Source: Ottowia oryzae
GTDB lineage: Bacteria; Pseudomonadota; Gammaproteobacteria; Burkholderiales; Burkholderiaceae_C
Length of the DNA stretch: 64,000 nt
Direction: 5' to 3'
Assembly (NCBI RefSeq): GCF_003008535.1
Contig: NZ_CP027666.1
Span: 3,585,501 to 3,649,500, forward strand
Both the position numbers and the translations under genes were made by a program. Each line of letters begins with the position of its first letter. Positions within the stretch are counted from its first letter, which is position 1. Positions 24,680-31,369 of the stretch are shown piece after piece. The notes below the pieces were generated by a model. The model did not search any database. It was given only the letters and a program-made list of their open reading frames with translations, and was not told where the DNA came from.

Positions 24680-24774
24680 CATTGTGGGAGGCGCTTGGCC
24701 CAAGCCAGCGCCATTGACAGAGTCAGCCAGCCAACGCCCGCCACCCGCAGGGCCGCACCAGCCAACTCTCTTTT
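24680..24774 (+). repeat. Element A, copy 4 (most diverged)
   Basis: Begins CATTGTGGGAGGCGCT. The hairpin becomes GGCGCT...AGCGCC with a longer loop, so the last base pair changed from C-G to T-A on both sides. This compensatory change keeps the stem. A longer spacer (about 30 extra bases) precedes the conserved end CAGCCAACTCTCTTTT. Confidence 0.65.
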
Positions 24775-24802
24775 CCCGCCAGTGGATTGCAGCGCTCAAT
24801 TG

Positions 24803-24861
24803 AAGAAGAAAACAGGCCCTGGCGCGCGTCCGACGGGCGCCAGCAGCTCGTGATTTCATAG
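24803..24861. repeat. Dispersed repeat, copy 9 (end of array)
   Basis: GAAGAAGAAAACAGGCCCTGG, then GGGCGCCAGCAGCTCGTGAT and TTCATAGC. A degenerate copy ending 29 bp before the ureD stop. Confidence 0.45.
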
Positions 24862-24889
24862 CGACTCAGGTGGCGAGCCGCGTGGCGAT

Positions 24890-25744
24890 TCAGGTGGACC
24901 AAATGCGCGGCAGCACGTCGGGCAAGCCCCACAGCGCCTGCCGCCACGCGCCGCGCACGCGCCGCAGCGCTGCCGTCGCGGGCTCGACCACCGGCGCCAC
25001 CACGCGCGCCACCAGCACGCGCGGGTGCGGGCTGGTCACCCCACCCACCCAATTGCCGTTGGCCTCGTGTACGTCACCTTGGTCGCCCTGGCCCAGCGCC
25101 TCGCGCGCTGCATCCAGCGCCTGCTCGCGCCGCGCCCGCTCCAGCGGCGTGCCGCCAATCCAGAACACGCTGGCCAGGCAGCGTCGCCCGCCCAGGCCCA
25201 GCGGGCCTTCCAGCAGGCGCTGGTCGTCGGCGGCGATGCGCCCGCGCTCCAGCCAGACGCCCGGCACCTCGATGTGCTGCAGCACGCTGCCCGCCACAAA
25301 AGGCTGGTCGGCCAGCGGCAGGCCCAGGGCGGTGACGTCCCACCCGATCAGCTCGCCGCCCGGCGCCACGTCCATGCTCAGGTGGTTTTCGGCCAGGCAG
25401 CCGCTGTAGTAAATCGCCTCCAGCGGCAGCCATTCCAGCCGCGCCCCGGCATCCACCCGCAGCGCGGCGCGCTGCACGCCCGCCAGCCCTTCGCTGCGGT
25501 AAAAGCGCGTGGCGCCCGGCGTGGTGACCAGCCCATGCGCGCCCGCCTGCGCGTGCACCCGAATGTCCAGCACGTCGCCGCCCACCACGCCGCTGGGCGG
25601 ATGCACCAGCACGTTCTGGCAAATGCCATCGCCTTCCGGGTACAGGCTTTGCAGCACCCGCAACGGGCCCTGGTGGCGGTGCCGCGCGACGGTGCGGCCG
25701 CCGGCGGCGGAGTAATCGAGGGAGAGTTCGGCGCGCCAGGTCAT
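24890..25744 (-). CDS. ureD: Urease accessory protein UreD (orphan)
   Basis: UreD/UreH is a scaffold that helps UreF and UreG deliver nickel to urease. The 284 residues match the family length. Typical parts are the N-terminal MTWRAELSLDYSAAGGRTV and GPLRVLQSLYPEG, then HPPSGVVGGDVLDI, TPGATRFYRSEG and YYSGCLAENHLSM. The ATG at 25744 fits the family start; the frame stays open upstream to 26107 but that part overlaps a divergent gene. ureD usually heads ureDABCEFG, yet no other urease gene follows: the repeat array and hemP lie downstream. Confidence 0.88.
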   Translation of the reverse strand: MTWRAELSLDYSAAGGRTVARHRHQGPLRVLQSLYPEGDGICQNVLVHPPSGVVGGDVLDIRVHAQAGAHGLVTTPGATRFYRSEGLAGVQRAALRVDAGARLEWLPLEAIYYSGCLAENHLSMDVAPGGELIGWDVTALGLPLADQPFVAGSVLQHIEVPGVWLERGRIAADDQRLLEGPLGLGGRRCLASVFWIGGTPLERARREQALDAAREALGQGDQGDVHEANGNWVGGVTSPHPRVLVARVVAPVVEPATAALRRVRGAWRQALWGLPDVLPRIWST

Positions 25745-25916
25745 TGGGGCTGGATCATAAGAGCACACCGTGGCGGTGGCGGCCTGTGCCGGCGGTGCAA
25801 AGCCACGTTGACGGCGAGCGCGACCCACGACCTGATTCAGGCTGATCGCCTTATACCGGCCCCCAATAATCTTCACGCACTCAAGTTGCGTAAAAAACCA
25901 TGAGCCGCGATCACCC

Positions 25917-25934
25917 AAAATACCATGGTATTTT
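25917..25934. promoter_or_regulatory. 18-bp perfect palindrome, candidate operator
   Basis: AAAATACCATGGTATTTT is a perfect palindrome, 37 bases upstream of the start of the next plus-strand gene, within an AT-rich patch. It could be a binding site for a dimeric regulator. The stem is too AT-rich to be a convincing terminator. The regulator is unknown. Confidence 0.4.
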
Positions 25935-25970
25935 TTATTTTCAACACGAAACCACCAAGAAGACCGAAAG

Positions 25971-26570
25971 ATGGAAGCGCACGGATATTCCAGAACGCTG
26001 GCAAACGATATTGTGGATGCCCTCCACAGCATTGAGACACCTTCGGATGACCGCTCAAGCATGGCATGCGCTCTATTCACCATCGTCCATGAGCACCACC
26101 AAGCCATCGTGGTTTTGCTTGAGGGCCAGCTGTATGGCTCTGCCGCTGCGTTGCTGAGAAGTATTTTCGAGTCCTACGTTCGTGGGGCTTGGGTATTGCA
26201 ATGCGCCAGCAGCAAGGACATTTCTGATTTTCAGAAAGACAAGTGGAAAGAGGGGCCATTTGAGGACAGGCTGAAAGAGCTGGAAGCCGTTGACTCGGTC
26301 GCTTATGGCGGATTGGTACACCTCAAAACCACCGCTTGGACCGCTTTGAACAGCTACACCCACAGCGGAATGAGGGCGGTATCCAGAAGGTTTTCCGGTA
26401 ATGATTTGATACCCAGTTACGCTCCAAAAGAAACTGCGGAAATCGAGCGGTTGGCGAACGTGTTTGCCATACTCGCGGCGCTGTCAATCGCAGAGCTGTC
26501 GGGCCATACCGATGCGATGGATGCGACCAAGGCCGTGGCGGTTGAGTTCAAACCCCAATACCCGCTGTGA
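25971..26570 (+). CDS. Uncharacterised protein, DUF6988/DUF5677-like
   Basis: A 199-residue, mostly helical protein without signal peptide or Cys pattern. The central AAALLRSIFESYVRGAWVL (about residues 57-76) and a late THSGM (about 130) recall uncharacterised proteins annotated as DUF5677/DUF6988, whose role is not known. Its base composition is visibly less GC-rich than neighbouring genes, and AT-rich sequence lies immediately upstream, suggesting acquisition by transfer. No toxin or antitoxin partner is evident. The start ATG 25971 has a weak GAAAG upstream. Confidence 0.6.
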   Translation: MEAHGYSRTLANDIVDALHSIETPSDDRSSMACALFTIVHEHHQAIVVLLEGQLYGSAAALLRSIFESYVRGAWVLQCASSKDISDFQKDKWKEGPFEDRLKELEAVDSVAYGGLVHLKTTAWTALNSYTHSGMRAVSRRFSGNDLIPSYAPKETAEIERLANVFAILAALSIAELSGHTDAMDATKAVAVEFKPQYPL

Positions 26571-26867
26571 ATCGCACCGGTGTGCCCGGCAATGCCACCA
26601 CGGCGCAAATGTGCAGCGACTTACCTGGAGTGGGTTTGCGCGGATGGGGCAGCACGGGTTGGTTGCCCCGTGATCGCGCGAACACGCGGCAGCCGAAAGC
26701 CGGGTGCGCCCCCCTTTCGCGGCGCCCTGTGCCGCCAACACCCTCCAAAAGCCGAACAAGTTGGCAGTGCAGCCGCCACCAAGGGCGCGCTGCCGCTTGG
26801 ACGTCCCAGCGTGCTTAATAAAATGGCAATCCATCAAGTTAGCTGCCAATTCACAACCGATCGACGC

Positions 26868-28460
26868 ATGTACACGACTCAACTGGCCACTTTTCTATCC
26901 AAACGCGCTCGGCATCTCGGGCTCGCGGTGCTGGCGGCGGCTGCGGTTCCAGCGGCGTGGGCGCAGACGGCGCACCCTAACGGCGATCTGCAGGCCATTG
27001 ACTCGACCATCGTGCGCCCCTCCGGCGTGGCGGTGGATGCAGCGGGCAACGTGTATGTGACCAGCTTCCGCACGGGCAGGCAAAACAGCGACCCGCCCAC
27101 CGGGGGCGTGTACAAGCTGACGCCGCAGCCCGACGGCAGCTACGTCAAGAGCCAGATCAACGACCCGGCCACCCCGTTGACCACACCGTCGGGCATTGCG
27201 GTGGACGCGGTGGGCAATGTGTACGTAGCGCAGGGGTCGTGCTTCTCGGGCGCCACCAGCTGCAACCAGCAGACCGCGCCGTGGCCCAGCAAGGTGGTGA
27301 TGTTTACGCCGAGCGGCAGCACGTACACGCAAAGCGACATCACGACCGACCCGCGCGCTGGCTACAACACCAACTCTGGTCAATGGCCGCTGGTGATTGC
27401 GCCGGCCGGGCTGGCGGTGGATGCGGCAGGGGCAGAACATCTTCGTGTCGGTGTACAAGTGGGGCCCGGGCTCGGGGCCCACGTCGGCCACCTGCTTCAC
27501 CTGTGCAAGACCGGCGCCAGCTGGAGCAGTACCGGTTGCGCACAGGGCTTTCCCAGATCGATAGCACTGAACGCTGGCGTGGCGCTGGACGGCAGCGGCA
27601 ATGTTTACTTTCCGGACGCGGGGTGGACGAACTTCAACACCTTTCCGTTCGTGCAGTACCCAAGCCAGCTCTACAAGGCCACGCCCGCAGTCAGCACCTA
27701 CAACCCCACGGTGATCGCCACGCCGCCGCTGCCTGCGTCGACGTGGGCTGCCGTCGATCCGCTGACAGGTGTTGCCGTGGACAGCGCGGGCCAGAACCTG
27801 TACTACACACTGCCGTCGAAGCAGCTGCTGGGGCTGATGGCGCCACCGGCCTCAGCAACGCCCAACACCATTCCGGGCATCACCACGCTGATGACCACGG
27901 CCAACTTCCCGGACACCAACCTTACCGGCACGCAGATGAGCGCGGGATTTCCCACCGGCATTGCGCTGGACACCGCCGGCGCGCTGTACCTGACCAACCC
28001 CAACCGGCCTATCCAGGGCCAATCACCCCAAGCGGGCGCCAACGTGGTGGCCAAGCTCAAGCCGATGGTGTGGGACTACGGCACGGTGGACGTGCTGCAA
28101 AGCAGCGCCTCGCACACAGTCATGTTCACGGTGGACAGCGCATCGCCTGCGGCCGTGGTGAGTATCGGGACATCCGATCCGGCCTTCGTGGTGGATACCG
28201 CTGGCCCCAACAGCTGTCGCAACGCCGCTGCCGCCGGCCCCTGCTCGGTCACCGTGAAGTTTTCACCCACCGTGGCCGGCCCGCAGCAAGGCTATGTGGA
28301 GCTGAAAAACGCCCAAGGCACGGTGATTGCGCAGATTCTGGTGCGGGGCAACGGCTATTCGGCGGCCGTGCCGGTGCCGGGCTTGCGCGAATGGGCGCAG
28401 ATGCTGCTGTCTGCCCTGCTGGCAGTGGGTGCCGTACTGGCCTTGCGGCGCAAGGTGTAA
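26868..28460 (+). CDS. NHL-repeat surface protein with IPTL-type sorting signal; likely double frameshift
   Basis: A 530-residue exported protein. The signal peptide is residues about 1-33 (RARHLGLAVLAAAAVPAAWAQ). Repeated NHL-like blades follow (PSGVAVDAAGNVYVTSF, PSGIAVDAVGNVYVAQG, AGVALDGSGNVYFPDAG, TGVAVDSAGQNLYYTLP), then an Ig-like domain (from about 400). The C-terminus is VPVPGLREW, a TM helix and RRK, as in IPTL-CTERM substrates of exosortase H. Between 27432 and 27508 the frame reads a blade that makes sense only in another frame. ATG 26868 is chosen for the signal peptide; ATG 26822 is also open. Confidence 0.75.
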   Translation: MYTTQLATFLSKRARHLGLAVLAAAAVPAAWAQTAHPNGDLQAIDSTIVRPSGVAVDAAGNVYVTSFRTGRQNSDPPTGGVYKLTPQPDGSYVKSQINDPATPLTTPSGIAVDAVGNVYVAQGSCFSGATSCNQQTAPWPSKVVMFTPSGSTYTQSDITTDPRAGYNTNSGQWPLVIAPAGLAVDAAGAEHLRVGVQVGPGLGAHVGHLLHLCKTGASWSSTGCAQGFPRSIALNAGVALDGSGNVYFPDAGWTNFNTFPFVQYPSQLYKATPAVSTYNPTVIATPPLPASTWAAVDPLTGVAVDSAGQNLYYTLPSKQLLGLMAPPASATPNTIPGITTLMTTANFPDTNLTGTQMSAGFPTGIALDTAGALYLTNPNRPIQGQSPQAGANVVAKLKPMVWDYGTVDVLQSSASHTVMFTVDSASPAAVVSIGTSDPAFVVDTAGPNSCRNAAAAGPCSVTVKFSPTVAGPQQGYVELKNAQGTVIAQILVRGNGYSAAVPVPGLREWAQMLLSALLAVGAVLALRRKV

Positions 28461-28617
28461 GCCTGCGCACGGCGGGGGCGGCGATGCGATCCGCCAACGC
28501 CACCCGCGCCAACGGGGTTGCCCGGCCAGAAGCCGCCGGGCGCCGCATCTGCAGCGCGCCTAAGCCCCCTTCACACTAGGCCCGCCCGCACCTGGGCGCG
28601 CGGCCTGGCGCCGGCGA

Positions 28618-29709
28618 TCACGTGTCTTTGGAGATCGTGATGCTGGGGAACTTGCTGGAAAAGTCCTTGGCCTTTTGCGCGACAGATATCGCCACCTTGC
28701 GCGCCACCTGCTTGTAGATGGCGGCGGCTTCGCCGTCAGGCTCGGCCACCACCGTGGGCGTGCCGGCATCGGCCTGTTCGCGGATGCTGCGCGACAACGG
28801 CAGCGCGCCCAGGTAGTCAATGCCCTTTTCTGCCGCGTAGCGCTTGCCGCCGTCGGCGCCGAAGATGTGGTCCACATGGCCGCAGTTCGTGCACACGTGC
28901 ACGGCCATGTTCTCCACCAGCCCCAGGATGGGCACGCCCACCTTCTCGAACATGGCCACGCCCTTGCGCGCGTCGGCCAGGGCAATGTCTTGCGGCGTGG
29001 TGACGATCACCGCACCCGTCAGCGGCACGCGCTGGCTCAAAGACAGCTGGATGTCGCCCGTGCCGGGCGGCATGTCGACGATCAGGTAGTCCAGGTCTTT
29101 CCAGTTGGTCTGGCGCAGCAGCTGGTCCAGCGCCTGCGTGGCCATGGGGCCGCGCCAGATGGCCGCGTCGTCCGGGTTGATCAGAAAGCCGATAGACATC
29201 AGCTGCACGCCGTGGCTTTGCAGCGGATCCATGCTCTTGTCGTCCGGGCTGGTGGGGCGGCCACTGGCGCCCATCATCAGCGGCACGCTGGGGCCGTAGA
29301 TGTCGGCATCCAGCAGGCCCACCTTGGCGCCCTCGGCGGCCAGCGCCAGCGCCAGGTTGGCGGCGGTGGTGCTCTTGCCCACGCCACCCTTGCCCGACGC
29401 CACGGCGATGATGTTCTTGACCTGCGGCAGCAGCGGCACGCCGCGCTGCGCGGCATGCGCCACCACCTGCGACTGCAGGTTGGCCGACACATTGGTCACG
29501 CCCGCCACGGTGCGCGCCGCAGCGATCAGCGCCTGGAGCAGCGCCGGCACCTGGCTTTGCGCGGGATAGCCCAGCACGACGTCGAAGGCCACGTCGCCCC
29601 CGGTCACCTGCAGGTTCTTGAGTTGCTTGGTCGACACGAAATCCTTGCCGGTGTTCGGGTCGATGACGGTTTGCAGCGCCGCCAGCAGGGCGCCTTGATC
29701 CACGGCCAT
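28618..29709 (-). CDS. apbC: Iron-sulfur cluster carrier ATPase Mrp/ApbC
   Basis: P-loop NTPase that carries and transfers [4Fe-4S] clusters. It has 363 residues. An N-terminal MIP18/DUF59 domain (about 1-85: LQTVIDPNTGKDFVSTKQL) precedes the deviant Walker A GKGGVGKSTTAANLA, then DADIYGPSVPLMMG, DMPPGTGDIQLSLSQ, and the cluster-binding CxxC in HVCTNCGHVDHIFG. ATG 29709 (MAVDQGALLAAL) is preferred to the ATG seven codons upstream on family alignment. It is monocistronic-looking and just precedes metG's neighbourhood, as in many Burkholderiales. Confidence 0.93.
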   Translation of the reverse strand: MAVDQGALLAALQTVIDPNTGKDFVSTKQLKNLQVTGGDVAFDVVLGYPAQSQVPALLQALIAAARTVAGVTNVSANLQSQVVAHAAQRGVPLLPQVKNIIAVASGKGGVGKSTTAANLALALAAEGAKVGLLDADIYGPSVPLMMGASGRPTSPDDKSMDPLQSHGVQLMSIGFLINPDDAAIWRGPMATQALDQLLRQTNWKDLDYLIVDMPPGTGDIQLSLSQRVPLTGAVIVTTPQDIALADARKGVAMFEKVGVPILGLVENMAVHVCTNCGHVDHIFGADGGKRYAAEKGIDYLGALPLSRSIREQADAGTPTVVAEPDGEAAAIYKQVARKVAISVAQKAKDFSSKFPSITISKDT

Positions 29710-29819
29710 GGGAGTTGTTTCTTGGTTCAAAAGGGGGAAGGGGTGAGTCTAGCGAAGCACGGCGCGGGCGGAGGTAGGCCTGCGCCGCGCACGGGATTGG
29801 GGGATGGAAATTTGGCACT

Positions 29820-29970
29820 GGCGCTGGTGGGGCTTGCGCCGGCAGCTATCTTTTTTGATATTCGATTGGGTTGATAAGGGCAGAGGCCCGGTCTCGGCCC
29901 CGCCTTTGCCCTCATCAACCCCACGAAAACATCAAAAAAGATAGCTGCCCGCGCAGGTCAGACCAGCGCC
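29820..29970. repeat. 150-bp near-perfect palindrome from two inverted dispersed repeats
   Basis: Three nested pairs of arms around a centre near 29895 are visible. GGCGCTGGT (29820-29828) pairs with ACCAGCGCC (29962-29970). GGCAGCTATCTTTTTTGAT (29841-29859) pairs with its perfect complement at 29931-29949. GGGTTGATAAGGGCAGAGGC (29868-29887) pairs with 29902-29921 with two mismatches. The outer parts are two copies of the dispersed repeat facing each other. Transcription from either side would give a long hairpin, so it may act as a bidirectional terminator between the divergent apbC and patatin genes. Confidence 0.75.
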
Positions 29971-30018
29971 AACGGCCCATTTCATCAGAACCGACAGAAT
30001 AGGTTCTAAGATTCCCCC

Positions 30019-31272
30019 ATGCCCCCCACAGCACAGCCGCCCACCCCGGGCCGCACCCCAGCCACCGGCCTGGTGCTGACCGGCGGCGGTGCCCGGGCGG
30101 CTTACCAGGTGGGGGTGCTGCGTGCCATCCGCACCCTGCGCCGCGCAGCCGGCGCAGCAGCTTCGGGCAACCCTTTTCCCATCGTCTGCGGTACCTCGGC
30201 CGGGGCCATCAACGCCGCCGCGCTGGCCGCCGGCAGCGACCACTTTGACAGCGCCGTGCGCCGCTTGACCCGCGTGTGGTACCAGTTGCACGCCGATCAC
30301 GTGTACCACGCAGATGGCTGGTCCGCCGTGCAGGCGAGCACGCGCTGGATGTCCCTGCTGTCGCTGGGCTGGGCACTGCGGCACTGGCGCCAGGTGCGCC
30401 CGCGCTCGCTGCTGGACAACGCGCCGTTGGGCGAACTGCTGCGCGCGCAGGTGCCGCTGGAGCGCGTCGCGCAGCAACTGGCCGACGGGCATTTGCAGGG
30501 CTTGTCGATCAGCGCGTCCAGCTACGCCAGTGGCGAGCACGTCACCTTCTACCAGGCGAATGCGCCCATCGCGCCGTGGACGCGCGCTCAGCGCCGTGCG
30601 GTGCCGGTGCAGTTCCGCACCGAGCACCTGCTGGCCTCGTCGGCCATTCCCTTCATCTTTCCCGCCGGTGAAGTGCAGGTCGACGGCCAAACCAGTTGGT
30701 ACGGCGATGGATCGATGCGCCAGGTGGCGCCGATCTCACCGGCCATTCACCTGGGCGCCGATCGGGTGCTGGTGATCGGCGCCGGGCGCGCCAACGAGCC
30801 GCCCGGTGCGGTGCGCCCCAGCGGCGCGGCGTACCCGTCGCTGGCGCAGGTGGCGGGGCACGCGCTGTCCAGCATCTTTCTGGACACCTTGTCGGCCGAC
30901 GTCGAACGCACGCAACGCATCAACCACACGCTGTCGCTGGTTCCGCCCGAGGCGCTGGCCCGCAGCCGCCTGCGGCCGGTGGATCTGCTGGTGATCTGGC
31001 CCTCGCAGCGGCTGGACGACCTGGCTGCACAGCACGTGGCCGAACTGCCGCCAGCGGTGCGCGCCCTGCTGGGCATTCTGGGCGTGCAGCCGGGCGACGC
31101 GCGCACCGGCGCGCTGGCCAGCTACCTGCTGTTCGAGCCGGGCTACATCCGGGCGCTGATGCAACTGGGCTGGGACGACACCCTGCGCCAGCGCGCCGAG
31201 GTATGCCGCTTCTTTGGCTGGGCCGACCCGCCCCGCCCCGACAGGGCCAGACGCCCTGCGCCCATGCGCTGA
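30019..31272 (+). CDS. Patatin-like phospholipase
   Basis: Predicted lipid acyl hydrolase of 417 residues. The patatin oxyanion motif LVLTGGGARAAYQVGVL (18-34), the nucleophile elbow GTSAGAINAAAL (Ser about 59) and the Asp-Gly dyad in WYGDGSMRQVAP (about 230) are present. No signal peptide or lipobox is seen, so it is likely cytoplasmic or membrane-peripheral. The C-terminal third is DUF3336-free. It is transcribed towards metG with 97 bp between. Confidence 0.88.
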   Translation: MPPTAQPPTPGRTPATGLVLTGGGARAAYQVGVLRAIRTLRRAAGAAASGNPFPIVCGTSAGAINAAALAAGSDHFDSAVRRLTRVWYQLHADHVYHADGWSAVQASTRWMSLLSLGWALRHWRQVRPRSLLDNAPLGELLRAQVPLERVAQQLADGHLQGLSISASSYASGEHVTFYQANAPIAPWTRAQRRAVPVQFRTEHLLASSAIPFIFPAGEVQVDGQTSWYGDGSMRQVAPISPAIHLGADRVLVIGAGRANEPPGAVRPSGAAYPSLAQVAGHALSSIFLDTLSADVERTQRINHTLSLVPPEALARSRLRPVDLLVIWPSQRLDDLAAQHVAELPPAVRALLGILGVQPGDARTGALASYLLFEPGYIRALMQLGWDDTLRQRAEVCRFFGWADPPRPDRARRPAPMR

Positions 31273-31369
31273 TGCCCGCGCACGCCCTTTAGCGAAGCCG
31301 CCCGCGCGGATCGGCCACATCCGTAAAATCCCTGCTTTTGCCTGCCCGCGCCGCGGCGCGCGACTTGCC

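Larger units (their letters stand above)
24028..24889. other. Gene-free region made of two interleaved repeat types
   Basis: No credible protein gene is present in 862 bp. The stretch is a four-fold alternation of a ~70-bp element (here called A; listed separately) and degenerate copies of the window-wide dispersed repeat. The order is A1, rep, A2, rep, A3, rep, A4, rep, with A starts spaced 178, 181 and 246 bp. The hairpin part of A differs in length between copies (18, 17, 17, 23 bases), which breaks any common reading frame and argues against coding. Confidence 0.7.

Noticed and set aside
24075..24774. CRISPR array
   Set aside because: Four repeats of about 70 bp with 100-170 bp spacing that themselves contain another repeat do not fit the 24-40 bp repeat/spacer pattern, and no cas genes are near.
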